Shown: positions 36,684-45,233 of the stretch, one piece after another
Position numbering within the stretch: position 1 is the stretch's first letter
How the letters are laid out: every line of letters begins with the position of its first letter
DNA from: JAAYVZ01 sp035384965
GTDB taxonomy: Bacteria; Acidobacteriota; Thermoanaerobaculia; Thermoanaerobaculales; Thermoanaerobaculaceae
NCBI GenBank assembly: GCA_035384965.1
Contig: DAOOJE010000003.1
Coordinates: 1 to 64,000 of the forward strand
Direction of reading: 5' to 3'
DNA: 64,000 bases
Notes under the pieces: generated by a model
Databases searched by the model: none
The model's input: only the letters and a program-made list of their open reading frames with translations
What the model was told of the DNA's origin: nothing
Program-made: the position numbers and the translations under genes

Positions 36684-36700
36684 CGTCCACGACCACGTCC
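36684..36700 (-). repeat. Intergenic repeat unit, copy 2 (upstream of yitT)
   Basis: Inverted exact copy of the 17-mer at 26904-26920. As in the ssb copy it is followed, in the direction of transcription, by TTGCGTTTTGCT (36660-36649), but after only ~23 bp here. Confidence 0.6.
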
Positions 36701-36744
36701 ACGTCCTTGCCGGGGGAAAGGGCGCAGGAGGGCGGCCGGGCGGC

Positions 36745-37671
36745 CTACGGCGCGGTCCGGAACCAGAACGAGGTAGGCTTGCCTGGCTCGTTGCCAGCCA
36801 GATCCTCGACGGCGTCACCGGCGAGCGTGACGTGGAAGCGATCGCCCGCCGGGAGATCCTGCGCCGGTGTCCACACCACCCACCAGTTGGCCGGATCGTA
36901 GTGCGCCGTGCCGGCCGCGAGGCCGGACCTCTCGCCCAGCACCGTGACGCCCCCGGGATCGAGCGTCCTGCCGGCCAGCGGCTCGGAAAGGCAAAAGACG
37001 ATTCTCGGGCGGCGTGCCGCCACCAGCGCACCGGAAGCCGGGAAGTGCGAGGTCACGAACGGCGCCACGCGGTCACCCCCGCTCGACCAGGCGGCCTGCA
37101 CCGCGAGATCGAGGGAGACGTGGAACGCCAGCTCCACGAGCTCCGGCGGCGGCAACGGGGGTTCGGGCAGGTCATGTTCACCGAGGAACTTGGAAATGAG
37201 CACGGCGGCGGCCACCACGGTCACGACGCCGGCCGCCACGAGCGCCGGGGAGACGTGCTGGAGCGTCACGTGGACGTCCGTCATCGTGCCGTCGCGGACC
37301 TTGAGCACCTTGCGGGTCGGGCTGGCGAACCGCTCAACGTCCCCGGCCTCGCCGAGACGGGCGGGGAAGCTGACGCGGTAGGTGCCCGGGGGCAGCCCCG
37401 CCACCGCCCAGCTCGGGTTGAGGGAGCGGAACACCGGCTTCCAGTCCCTGCCCTCCTGGCGCTCGAGCTCCCCCACGAGACCCGCCGGGCCAACGCGGCC
37501 GGCCCGCCGCGCGGCGTCGTCGGCGAACACCTGCACCGCCACGCCTCCGCCTCGCCCATCCGTCGATCGCGAGGTGGTGGCCTTCACCGACACGCAGCCG
37601 GAGAGCGTCAGCGACAACTGGGCGAGCGCGAGAGCGACAGCGACGGCCCGGCGAGGCGCCGTTCTAGCCAT
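36745..37671 (-). CDS. Lipoprotein with C-terminal Ig-like (SbsA/Big_5-type) domain
   Basis: 308 aa. The signal peptide ends in lipobox LTLSGC, so it is membrane-anchored. The N-terminal part (ELERQEGRDWKPVFRSLNPSWAVAGLPPGTYRVSF) resembles a carboxypeptidase-regulatory-like beta-sandwich. A hydrophobic helix near residues 140-160 follows. The last ~110 residues match a bacterial Ig-like fold of the SbsA type (HFPASGALVAARRPRIVFCLSEPL ... DLAGNEPG). Function unknown. It is downstream of the pseudokinase gene and overlaps it by 8 nt. Confidence 0.75.
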   Translation of the reverse strand: MARTAPRRAVAVALALAQLSLTLSGCVSVKATTSRSTDGRGGGVAVQVFADDAARRAGRVGPAGLVGELERQEGRDWKPVFRSLNPSWAVAGLPPGTYRVSFPARLGEAGDVERFASPTRKVLKVRDGTMTDVHVTLQHVSPALVAAGVVTVVAAAVLISKFLGEHDLPEPPLPPPELVELAFHVSLDLAVQAAWSSGGDRVAPFVTSHFPASGALVAARRPRIVFCLSEPLAGRTLDPGGVTVLGERSGLAAGTAHYDPANWWVVWTPAQDLPAGDRFHVTLAGDAVEDLAGNEPGKPTSFWFRTAP

Positions 37672-39937
37672 GGACGATGCGCGTCCCCTCCGGCAGCTCC
37701 AAGACCGCCTCGGCGGGCCACGGCTGGCGCGTCCCCTTGGCCAGTTCGACCTCGTCCAGCTTCACTTCCTGGCTGCGCGCCTCGACCATCCACCCCTGGC
37801 GCGTCGGGACCACGAGCGCCCGAGCCGAGGTGGACGGCACCAGGAGGTGCACCGGCAGGACCGAGAGCACCCAGACCGCGTGGCGCCCGGCACCGACCCC
37901 GGCCGTGAAGGTGAACTCCACCGCCTGCGGCGCGCCGTCGCGGCCCCGCCACAGCTTGTAGACGAACTCCGCCGCCCCCTGCGCCAGCAGGCACCGCCCT
38001 TCCTCGCCGAGCTCGCACCGCTCGCCCCGCTTGAGGACCTTGCCGTCCATCGCCGCACCGTGGGTGCCCATGCAAAACGCCTCGAGGCCGCCGGGAGCGA
38101 CCCGGAACTCCATGTGCCCCGCCCGGCTGAGCCGCTGCGCGAGCGCGAGGGTGATGGAGTTCTCGGCCGCCTCCCGGCGCGTCGGCCTGAGGTCGAGGTG
38201 GTTGCCGAACTCCTCGAACGAACCGCGGCCGAACCGCACGGCGGGTCCGACCACCACGCGCCACGTCGTCAGCTCGCGCCCGGTGTCGACCTGGAAACGC
38301 TCGACCGGCGCCAGAAGGCCGAGGTCCGTGACGACCGGGATCGGCGGCCCGACAACCTCGGCAGGCGGCGCAGGGGCGGCGGCCGGCGCGGGCTCCAGCT
38401 CGGCGGGAGGCGCTGCAGGCGCCGGCGGCACCGGCGGCGGGAGCGTCGCCCCCGGCGCCTCCTCGATCGCGCGGCCCTGGGCCAGCAACGTCTCGAGCGC
38501 CTGGGCGGCGCGATCGCGCACCGCCGGGGAGAGCCGAGGCTGCTTGAGGAGTTCCATGATGCGCTGGTGCGCCCCGGCGCGGGCGGCCGGGTCGTCCTTG
38601 TGCGCCGCCACCTGCGCCAGCTCTAGGTTGAGCTTGAGCTCGTCCACCTCGTCGGTCGCCACCTCGCCGCCCAGCCGCTCCAGGAAGGCGGCTGCCTCCC
38701 CCCACGCCTGGGTCATGAGCAATTCTTCCAGCATTGCGCGCCGGCGGGCGGCGAGCTCGGCCTGCGCCCGTCCCAGCAGCTCGTCCACCTGCTTGGCCGG
38801 GATCTTGCCGAACGGCAGCAGGTGGGGCTTCTCCTCGAGCAGCCGCTGGCACATGCCGGCGATGTAGCCCCACTGCGGGCGCTCGCGAGCGGCCATGGCC
38901 TGGGCACGCTGCCAGATCTCCTTTGCCTTGCGATCCGGGCGCGTGCGGCCCTTGCGCTGGTTCTCGTCGAACACGACCACCACCTCGCGCAACCGTGCCA
39001 GGAAGGCGTCGGCGTCGGCAGGGCGCTGGTCGATGTCGCCCAGGCAATCCTGGATCAGCTCGTCCATCGACGCCGGCAGGAAGTCGGCGCTCTCGCACAG
39101 CTCCTCGTACCCCACCCAGGGCGAGCACAGCGTGCCCCGGAACAGCTCGTTGGCCAGTACGGCGAGCTGGTAGACGTCCGCCTGCGGGCCGAGCGCTGCC
39201 CAGTCCCCACGCAGCAGCTCCGGCGGCGCATAGGCCGAAGTCTGCCAGCGCACGCCGAGCGCCTCCTGGGCGGCGCGCCGCAGCTCGGCGCCGAGACCGA
39301 AACCGATCAGGCGCACCGAGCCGCTCTTGGCGAGCAGCAGGTGCTCGAGCCGCACATCGAGATGGCAGAGCCCCGCCCGGTGCAGCTCGGCCACGCCGTG
39401 GGCGGCCTGTTCGAGGAAGCGCAGCGCCTCGTCGGAGGTCAGGCCCGAACCGCTCACGTCCTCCTCGGCCGAGGTCCGGTCCACGTAGCGCTCGAGCGAG
39501 ATTTGCTGCGAAAAGCGAGAGCCCGAGACCAGGTCGCGCAGCGTCCGGCCCTCGACCCATTCCATGTTCATCGCCCACCACGGCTGCTCCTGGCCCACCA
39601 CGGCAAGCGGCCCCATGTCGAGGATCTTGACCGCGAACTCCCCGGCGACGCCGGCCAGTTTCTCGAGTTCCTCCTCGAACAGCCGCTGCGACACGTCGGT
39701 CGCAAGCAGCTCCGGACGCATGATCTTGACCGCCCGCAGGGTGTTGCTCGGACGGTGCAGGGCCTTGAGCACGCAGCCGTGGCCGCCCTCGGCGACGACG
39801 CCGCGGAACTCCAGCTCCTCGCTCACATCCAGGGGTTGACCGACCGCCAGCTGCGAAAAGGCCTCGAAGGCCGGCGAGAGGCTGACCGCGCCGGCACCCT
39901 TGCCGCTCTTCTTGCCACCTCGGGCGACGCTACCCAT
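37664..39937 (-). CDS. Pseudokinase with C-terminal FHA-like domain
   Basis: 757 aa from ATG 39937 (GGAGGA upstream; the ATG at 39994 lies upstream of the -10 TATACT at 39971-39976). Residues ~45-330 have a protein-kinase fold with the ATP lysine K71 (AVKIMRP), but the catalytic loop reads HLDVRLEH (Lys to Arg, Asn to His) and the DFG is GFG (G212), so the Mg-binding Asp and Asn are lost. A helical region and a Pro/Ala-rich linker follow. Residues ~560-680 resemble an FHA domain (VVVGPAVRFGRGSFEEFGNHLDLRP). It likely acts as a phosphothreonine-reading scaffold rather than an enzyme. Confidence 0.8.
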   Translation of the reverse strand: MGSVARGGKKSGKGAGAVSLSPAFEAFSQLAVGQPLDVSEELEFRGVVAEGGHGCVLKALHRPSNTLRAVKIMRPELLATDVSQRLFEEELEKLAGVAGEFAVKILDMGPLAVVGQEQPWWAMNMEWVEGRTLRDLVSGSRFSQQISLERYVDRTSAEEDVSGSGLTSDEALRFLEQAAHGVAELHRAGLCHLDVRLEHLLLAKSGSVRLIGFGLGAELRRAAQEALGVRWQTSAYAPPELLRGDWAALGPQADVYQLAVLANELFRGTLCSPWVGYEELCESADFLPASMDELIQDCLGDIDQRPADADAFLARLREVVVVFDENQRKGRTRPDRKAKEIWQRAQAMAARERPQWGYIAGMCQRLLEEKPHLLPFGKIPAKQVDELLGRAQAELAARRRAMLEELLMTQAWGEAAAFLERLGGEVATDEVDELKLNLELAQVAAHKDDPAARAGAHQRIMELLKQPRLSPAVRDRAAQALETLLAQGRAIEEAPGATLPPPVPPAPAAPPAELEPAPAAAPAPPAEVVGPPIPVVTDLGLLAPVERFQVDTGRELTTWRVVVGPAVRFGRGSFEEFGNHLDLRPTRREAAENSITLALAQRLSRAGHMEFRVAPGGLEAFCMGTHGAAMDGKVLKRGERCELGEEGRCLLAQGAAEFVYKLWRGRDGAPQAVEFTFTAGVGAGRHAVWVLSVLPVHLLVPSTSARALVVPTRQGWMVEARSQEVKLDEVELAKGTRQPWPAEAVLELPEGTRIVHG

Positions 39938-40027
39938 TTCGATCCTCCAACAGCTCCACAAGCTGCGTGAAGTATACCGCAAGGGCCTGACCACTGCGCC
40001 CGCCTTGCCGTTCGGGCGGGCGGCAGC

Positions 40028-40033
40028 TAAGCT
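40028..40033 (+). promoter_or_regulatory. -10 element TAAGCT close to start codon
   Basis: TAAGCT ends 8 nt before ATG 40042 with no Shine-Dalgarno in between, consistent with a leaderless transcript. Confidence 0.4.
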
Positions 40034-40041
40034 CCGGCGCC

Positions 40042-40986
40042 ATGAGCGAGCATCGCCCCATCCCTGTCAGCGTCCTCGGCGCCGGCCACCTCGGGCGCCA
40101 CCACGTCCGCCTCGCCCGTACCCTGCCCGGCTGGGCCTGCGCCGGGGCCTACGACCCGGACCGCTCCCGCCTGCAGGCCGTGTGCGCCGAACACGGCACG
40201 ACCGCTCTCGGCAGCGTCGACGAGGCGATCGAGAAGGCGGAAGCGGTGGTGATCGCCTCTTCCACCACCACCCACGCCGCGCTGGCGCTGCGGTGCCTCG
40301 AGGCCGGGCGCCACGTCATGGTCGAGAAGCCGATTGCCGCCACCGTGGCGGAGGGGGAGGCGATGGTCGTCGCCGCCCGGCGCAGCGGCGCGGTGCTGTG
40401 CGTGGGGCACGTCGAGTTCTTCAACCCGGCGGTGCAGGCGGTGCTGGCCCGCAGCCCGAGGCCGCGCTACATCGAGACCCAGCGGCTCTCCCCGTTCACG
40501 GCTCGCTCGCTCGACATCGATGTCGTCGTCGATCTCATGGTGCACGATCTGCAGATCGTCCAGGCGCTGTGCTCGAACGCCCCGCTCACCGAGGTGCGGG
40601 CCGTGGGCGTCCCGGTGCTCACCGGCAAGGTCGACCTCTGCAACGTCCGCCTCGAGCTGGCCAACGGGTGCGTGGGCAACCTCACGGCCAGTCGGGTGTC
40701 CTCGGACCGGGTGCGCAAGCTCAGGTTGTTCGAGCCGGATGGGTACTACTCGGTGGACTACGCCGAGCAGACCGTCTCGGCGTTCCGCCTCGTGCGCGGC
40801 GGAGCGCAGCCGCAGATCGAGCCGGTGGCAGTCGATTTCGAAAAAGGCGAGCCGCTGGCCGCCGAGCACCTGGCGTTCCAGCGCGCCTGCCGCGGCGAGC
40901 CGGGCCCGCTGGTGGACGGCGTGTCTGGCACCACGGCCCTGGTCGCGGCAGTCGCGGTCGTCGAGGCGATCTCGTCCCGTGTCTGA
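40042..40986 (+). CDS. Gfo/Idh/MocA-family NAD(P)-dependent oxidoreductase
   Basis: 314 aa. N-terminal Rossmann fold with SVLGAGHLGRHHVRLA dinucleotide loop and the family hallmark EKPIA (Lys near residue 96). The C-terminal domain contains VVDLMVHDLQIVQALC, supplying the catalytic His-x-x-D. Compact Gfo/Idh proteins like this oxidise sugars or nucleotide sugars; a role in lipid A or polysaccharide sugar synthesis is possible but not shown. It overlaps the next gene by 8 nt. Confidence 0.88.
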   Translation: MSEHRPIPVSVLGAGHLGRHHVRLARTLPGWACAGAYDPDRSRLQAVCAEHGTTALGSVDEAIEKAEAVVIASSTTTHAALALRCLEAGRHVMVEKPIAATVAEGEAMVVAARRSGAVLCVGHVEFFNPAVQAVLARSPRPRYIETQRLSPFTARSLDIDVVVDLMVHDLQIVQALCSNAPLTEVRAVGVPVLTGKVDLCNVRLELANGCVGNLTASRVSSDRVRKLRLFEPDGYYSVDYAEQTVSAFRLVRGGAQPQIEPVAVDFEKGEPLAAEHLAFQRACRGEPGPLVDGVSGTTALVAAVAVVEAISSRV

Positions 40987-41464
40987 GCCCGCCGCCCTGG
41001 CCGACTCGAGCCCCGCCGGAGCGGTGCTGCAACAGCTCCGGGTGCTGTGGGCAGCGTTTTTCGCCTCGGTGGCCGTCTGCGTCGCCGTGGGTCTGGTCGT
41101 GGCGCCGCCGGCGGGCAAGGCTCCCGACCGCCACACCCCTCTCATGTGGGTCCTGGCCCTGGCCGCCGCCGTCAACTTGCTCACCGTGGTGCCCGTGACC
41201 CGGCTCGTGGTGGACCGCGCCCGCGCCGGCGGCCCCCAGGCGCGGCTGGCGGCGCACCGCACTGCGTTCGTGGTCGCCGCGGCCCGGGTCGAGGCCGTGG
41301 CGGTGCTCGGGCTCGTGGTCGTGCTGGTGTCCGGGCGTCGGGACTGGTTCGCGCTGTTCGCGGGCGCGGCCGTCCTCGGCATGCTCATGCTGCTCCCGCG
41401 GCACGCCGATCTCGAGCCCCTGGCGCTCGACACCGAGCGACCGGCCCCGCCGATCGAGCCGTGA
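40979..41464 (+). CDS. Four-span membrane protein of unknown function
   Basis: 161 aa with four predicted membrane helices (FFASVAVCVAVGLVVA, MWVLALAAAVNLLTVVPV, TAFVVAAARVEAVAVLGLVVVLV, WFALFAGAAVLGMLMLL). GTG 40979 overlaps the end of the oxidoreductase gene, so it is translationally coupled. No family recognised. Confidence 0.65.
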   Translation: MSEPAALADSSPAGAVLQQLRVLWAAFFASVAVCVAVGLVVAPPAGKAPDRHTPLMWVLALAAAVNLLTVVPVTRLVVDRARAGGPQARLAAHRTAFVVAAARVEAVAVLGLVVVLVSGRRDWFALFAGAAVLGMLMLLPRHADLEPLALDTERPAPPIEP

Positions 41465-41467
41465 CCG

Positions 41468-41498
41468 GCTGACGCGGGTGCGCGCCGCCCGCGTCAGC
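41468..41498. terminator. Bidirectional hairpin between convergent genes
   Basis: GCTGACGCGGG (41468-41478) pairs perfectly over 11 bp with CCCGCGTCAGC (41488-41498), loop 9 nt. The right arm includes the stop codon of the minus-strand PGPGW-like gene. The strongest intergenic hairpin in the window. Confidence 0.7.
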
Positions 41499-41721
41499 GA
41501 TGGATGCGCAGCTTCTTCCGCAACGCCCCGATCCCTCGCTCGAGGGCCGGCGACCGGCGCTCGATCCAGCTCACGAGGCGCCGGAACAACGGTACGTCCG
41601 GCGACAGCAGCAGCGCGCCGAGGCCGATGAGCAGCCACCCCTGCAGGACCGGCAGGAACAGCCCCGCCACCCCCAGCAGGAGGCAGGTCCACCCCGCGAC
41701 GTGTCGGAGGACACCCTTCAT
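41494..41721 (-). CDS. Small PGPGW-like membrane protein
   Basis: 75 aa. Two hydrophobic stretches around GWTCLLLGVAGLFLPVLQGWLLIGLGALLLSPDVP, matching the family of small membrane proteins named for a PGPGW motif (here PVLQGW), followed by a basic amphipathic tail (RRLVSWIERR...RKKLRIHR). ATG 41721 has GGGAG upstream. Function unknown. Confidence 0.65.
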   Translation of the reverse strand: MKGVLRHVAGWTCLLLGVAGLFLPVLQGWLLIGLGALLLSPDVPLFRRLVSWIERRSPALERGIGALRKKLRIHR

Positions 41722-41859
41722 CCGACTCCCAAGTCCGCCTCTCGTGCAAGATAGTATGCCGGAGATCTCGCCTGGACCGGCACACATGCCACGGTGTACG
41801 GCGCCACCCCGCTCCCGGTTTGGCTGACGGCGCAGGTACGGCCAGCGACCCGGCGCCTT

Positions 41860-42678
41860 TCACGGCAAAGGGATCGCGCTCGCTCGCAGGTGGCGGCCGA
41901 GGATCTCCAGCAGCGCCGGCTGGACGCCGGGGCCGCCGGCCACGACGTTGCCGTTGCGAAACACCTCGCCGCCGCCAACCGCGTCGGTCACCTTGCCGCC
42001 GGCTTCCCGCACGATCAGCACCCCTGCCGCCACGTCCCAGATCGACAACCCGAACTCGAAGAAGCCGTCGAAGATGCCGGCCGCCGTGTGGGCCAGGTCG
42101 AGCGCCGCCGCGCCCGGCCGGCGCAGCGCTCCGACGGCACCGAACACGTCCCGAAAGATGGCCAGGTAGTCGTCGAGGTACGGCCTGATCCGATACGGAA
42201 AACCGGTCGACACGAACGCGCCGGCCAGTCCCCGGCGGGCGCTTGCGGCGAGGGGCGCGCCGTTGCAGAACGCTCCCCTGCCGCGCACCGCACAAAAGCT
42301 CTCCCGGCGCATCGGGTCGACGATCACGCCGAGCAGCACCTCGCTCGCCTCGACCAGCGCCAGCGACACCGCGAAGTGGGGAAAGCCGCGCACGAAGTTG
42401 AGCGTGCCGTCGAGAGGGTCGAGCACCCAGCGCGCCCCGGGCGGCCCGCTGGCGCCTTGCTCCTCGGCCAGGATGCCGAGCTCGGGCGAGCCGGCGCGCA
42501 GCAGCTCCACCACCGCCGCCTCGGCGGCGCGGTCCGCCTCGGTCACGAAGTCGTTCTGGGCCTTTTCGCTGATCTGGCCCGGAGCGAGCTGCCGGAAGTG
42601 CCGCCGGAGCACCTCCGCCCCCCGCTCGGCCGCAGTGATGGCAAGGGGAAGCAGCTCGGCGAATCGTTCCGCGCCCAC
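41860..42678 (-). CDS. Inositol-1-monophosphatase family phosphatase
   Basis: 272 aa. Mg-binding motifs DPLDGTLNFVRG and IWDVAAG plus the upstream EADRAAE (matching the E/D of the first metal site) define the IMPase fold. It dephosphorylates inositol phosphate or related substrates such as PAP or fructose-1,6-bisphosphate. The start is GTG 42678 because a near-perfect GGAGGTGA precedes it at 5 nt; a long in-frame N-terminal extension has no similarity. Confidence 0.92.
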   Translation of the reverse strand: MGAERFAELLPLAITAAERGAEVLRRHFRQLAPGQISEKAQNDFVTEADRAAEAAVVELLRAGSPELGILAEEQGASGPPGARWVLDPLDGTLNFVRGFPHFAVSLALVEASEVLLGVIVDPMRRESFCAVRGRGAFCNGAPLAASARRGLAGAFVSTGFPYRIRPYLDDYLAIFRDVFGAVGALRRPGAAALDLAHTAAGIFDGFFEFGLSIWDVAAGVLIVREAGGKVTDAVGGGEVFRNGNVVAGGPGVQPALLEILGRHLRASAIPLP

Positions 42679-42735
42679 CCTCACCTCCCATCGCCCCGGA
42701 ATGGCGGCGCCCCTCCCGCCGGTTGCTGACCTCGA

Positions 42736-42999
42736 ATGGTGCCTGCACCCGACCTCGGAGCGCACGACGACGCGCGCACTCGCATCGAACTCATCGTCTC
42801 GGTCACCGCCCAGGTGCTGGCCGAGGATGCGGGGCTGACGTTTTGCGAGGCCCTCCGCCTGGTCGACGCGGCGCGTCGGGCCGTCCTGCGCAGCTTCCCC
42901 GAGCACGGCGAGACGTTCGAGCTCTTCATCCGCCCGCGCCTCGACGCCATCATCGAGCGACGGTTCGGGTTGCCGCCGCCGCAGGCGCCCAGCTCGTAG
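42736..42999 (+). CDS. Small helical hypothetical protein (87 aa)
   Basis: Predicted all-helical (RTRIELIVSVTAQVLAEDAGLTFCEALRLVDAARRAVLRSFPEHGETFELFIRPRLDAIIERRFG). No domain recognised. It diverges from the IMPase gene and its last 50 bp overlap the convergent lipoprotein gene. Codon usage and a non-repetitive helical sequence support a real gene; no good Shine-Dalgarno is seen. Confidence 0.5.
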   Translation: MVPAPDLGAHDDARTRIELIVSVTAQVLAEDAGLTFCEALRLVDAARRAVLRSFPEHGETFELFIRPRLDAIIERRFGLPPPQAPSS

Positions 43000-43441
43000 C
43001 CCCGGCGTACTCGGGGTAGGTCGGCATCACATCCTGGTGAGGCTGATCCTCGAGCTGCAGGGCCAGCTCCTCGCCTTCGTGCACCTCGACCCCAGGCACC
43101 AGCACCTCGAGCCGCGTCGGCTTGGGTGCCTGCGGCGGTATCGACGAGACATCGAGCGTGAGCGGCTGCCGGAGCCGCGAGGTCCCGTCGAAGTGGCGGA
43201 TGTGCATGATCATGGTCAGCTGCGCCAGCCCCTCGCGGCCGAGATTGCGCCCCGACAGCGACATGAACAGTGCCGGCTGGTCGTCGGCACCGGTGCGGTT
43301 CTCGTACCAGTTGGCCTCGATCTTGTACTGCAGGCGCAGGCGCGTGATGCGCTCGTGCGGCTTTTCCTTGCGCGGCTGGTAGCACCCGGCCGCGAGCACC
43401 GCAAGAACCAGGGCCAGCGCGGTCCTTCCCAGCGCCCTCAC
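42950..43441 (-). CDS. Hypothetical lipoprotein, possibly YcfL-like
   Basis: 163 aa. Lipobox LAVLAAGC gives acylated Cys20. The mature part is beta-rich (LFMSLSGRNLGREGLAQLTMIMHIRHFDG...LTLDVSSIPPQAPKPTRLEVLVPG), like small immunoglobulin-like lipoproteins comparing YcfL/DUF1425, but similarity is only by pattern. GTG 43441 overlaps the stop of the upstream outer-membrane-like gene (GTGA). Confidence 0.65.
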   Translation of the reverse strand: MRALGRTALALVLAVLAAGCYQPRKEKPHERITRLRLQYKIEANWYENRTGADDQPALFMSLSGRNLGREGLAQLTMIMHIRHFDGTSRLRQPLTLDVSSIPPQAPKPTRLEVLVPGVEVHEGEELALQLEDQPHQDVMPTYPEYAGATSWAPAAAATRTVAR

Positions 43442-44160
43442 AGCCCCACCCCCACTCCGGCGAACACCGACGTGCCCGCGCCTCTCCGCACCTCGCCGAC
43501 GATCCGGAACGGCAGCAGGTTGAGCCTCACGCCGCCGACAGCGGTCCATGTCTCGGCCTCCACGTCCCACCACCTCGGCTGGGGGTCGCCGAAGTACGCA
43601 CGAGCCTCGACCCGCCGGTACCCCCCGGCCACGTACGGGGTGAGCAGGGTGAAGCCCTTGGACACCACGAGCTGGGCCTCGCCCACCTCGACCCGCATCA
43701 CGCCGCTGTGATCGAGGCGCGAGTACGAGGCGCGCAGGGCCACGCCCGGCTCGAGCACGCCGCCCTCCAGCAGCGCCCACCTCGCCTCGGCCCCCCAGAA
43801 CCTCTCGCCGAGCAGCGTGCCGCCCTGGGCTCCGACGTCCAGCCGCAGCGGCAGGCCCTTGCGGAGGATCCCCCTCCCTCCCGCCATCACGCCGGCGGTC
43901 GTGGATCCCTCGACGCCGTACTTCCACCACCGCGACGAGGTGCTCACGCGCGGACCTCCGCCCGCGACCAGCAGCTCGAACCCAGTCACTCCCGAGGCCG
44001 AGGCCGGTCCCATGTTCGGAAACGCCAGCGCATCCCCGATGGCATCGGCGAGCGCGCCCAGCTCGGCCGTCGAGAAGCGGGGGTCGAACCTGATTTCAGC
44101 CGAGCACGGACCGGCTGCGATCACGGCCACGACGAGCACGAGCCGCCACATCCGCACCAC
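43438..44160 (-). CDS. Outer-membrane beta-barrel-like protein
   Basis: 240 aa. A signal peptide (MWRLVLVVAVIAAGPCSAE) precedes STAELGALADAIGDALAFPNMGPASASGVTGFELLVAGG and then alternating beta strands with aromatic girdles, ending in hydrophobic VGVGL, as in autonomous outer-membrane barrels. GTG 44160 has GGAGG 6 nt upstream. Followed and coupled to the lipoprotein gene. Function unknown. Confidence 0.7.
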   Translation of the reverse strand: MVRMWRLVLVVAVIAAGPCSAEIRFDPRFSTAELGALADAIGDALAFPNMGPASASGVTGFELLVAGGGPRVSTSSRWWKYGVEGSTTAGVMAGGRGILRKGLPLRLDVGAQGGTLLGERFWGAEARWALLEGGVLEPGVALRASYSRLDHSGVMRVEVGEAQLVVSKGFTLLTPYVAGGYRRVEARAYFGDPQPRWWDVEAETWTAVGGVRLNLLPFRIVGEVRRGAGTSVFAGVGVGL

Positions 44161-44255
44161 CGCGCACCTCCGCGCGGAGTCTACCACTGCCTCACCCGCT
44201 CCCCCGCGGTGATCGCCGTATCGGCGGCGGCTCCGCGGCACGCCTTTCGGCGACT

Positions 44256-45233
44256 TCATTCGTTGCAGAGCCAGCGCGACCGCGCCTCGTCGAACGGCGA
44301 GCCGCCGCCCCCCCAAACCCCCCGCGCGAACGCCTCCACCCATGGGTTGAACCCCGGGACGACCCGCAGGTTGTCCTCCTCCATCAGGGTTTTCGGGCGC
44401 TGGCGGGAGGCCAGCAGTGCTCGCGCGGCTCGCCGGAGCTGCCACCCCGGCGAGCCCATGGCGTCGAGTGCGTCGAGGCGGTGAGCCCAGAGCAGGAGCC
44501 GGCACGCCGCCCACACGGTCTCGGCGGCGACCAGCGCGGTAGCCGGCCCGGGCAGCCCCTCCTCGAGCCCGAGGCGGGCGGCGGCGCGGCTCGCCGCGCG
44601 CTCGAGTTCCAGCATCAGGTGCCCGAGATCGCTGTGGAACAGGAGGTTCTCCAGCTCCCCGTCGCCCTCCTCGCCGGAATGCCGGTCGTAGGCGCGGTGG
44701 CGCTCCTCCGCCGGGAGGCACACGGGCGCCGCCAGCACGAAACCGGCCCCGGCCCGGGCCGCCTCGGCCACCGCCGCCTCGACCCGCCGCTGCGGCTGCG
44801 GGCACGGGGCCAGCCCGAGCAGCACGCCGGTCGCGAAGCCGCCGGCCTTCCACGCCCCCAGGTCGGGTACGCGACGCTCTCCGTACAGCTCCGGGAACCA
44901 CGGCACCAGCGCCACCACCTGGCTCGCCGCCCCGGCGGCCGGCAGCTCGTCCGGGGTCAAGGGCTCGTCGAGAACGAGAACCGCTCCGCTGCCAGCCTCC
45001 AGCAGCCTCGCCAGCCGCTCGCCGTCGGCCCGTGCGGTGCCGGCGTGGAGCAGAAACGTGCATGGGCGCCGCGGCACCGAGCGGTCCGCCGGCACCGGTG
45101 TGGGGGGGCTGCCGGGCCAGCGCAGGCGCATGTCCACGGGGTCGAGACTCGGAGCCGACGCGGCCACCGGGGGGCCGCCGAGGCGGTGCGACACCGGCAG
45201 CAGATCGGGGAAAGCCGGCTCAATCCGCTGCAT
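44256..45233 (-). CDS. Unrecognised 325-aa protein coupled to riboflavin synthase
   Basis: Soluble, no signal peptide. Seen in it: an N-terminal Pro-rich segment, a middle part that looks like alternating beta/alpha (CTFLLHAGTARADGERLARLLEAG, GAVLVLDEPL, AVAEAARAGAGFVLAAPVCLPAEERHRAYDRH) and a helical C-terminal third. The order recalls part of a TIM-barrel such as a radical-SAM core, but no CxxxCxxC is present. The ATG at 45233 lies inside the end of ribE (14-nt overlap), so it is translated with the riboflavin genes. Confidence 0.65.
   Translation of the reverse strand: MQRIEPAFPDLLPVSHRLGGPPVAASAPSLDPVDMRLRWPGSPPTPVPADRSVPRRPCTFLLHAGTARADGERLARLLEAGSGAVLVLDEPLTPDELPAAGAASQVVALVPWFPELYGERRVPDLGAWKAGGFATGVLLGLAPCPQPQRRVEAAVAEAARAGAGFVLAAPVCLPAEERHRAYDRHSGEEGDGELENLLFHSDLGHLMLELERAASRAAARLGLEEGLPGPATALVAAETVWAACRLLLWAHRLDALDAMGSPGWQLRRAARALLASRQRPKTLMEEDNLRVVPGFNPWVEAFARGVWGGGGSPFDEARSRWLCNE

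Noticed and set aside
37664..39937. Annotating as an active Ser/Thr kinase
   Set aside because: DFG Asp and the catalytic-loop Asn/Lys are replaced, so activity is unlikely.
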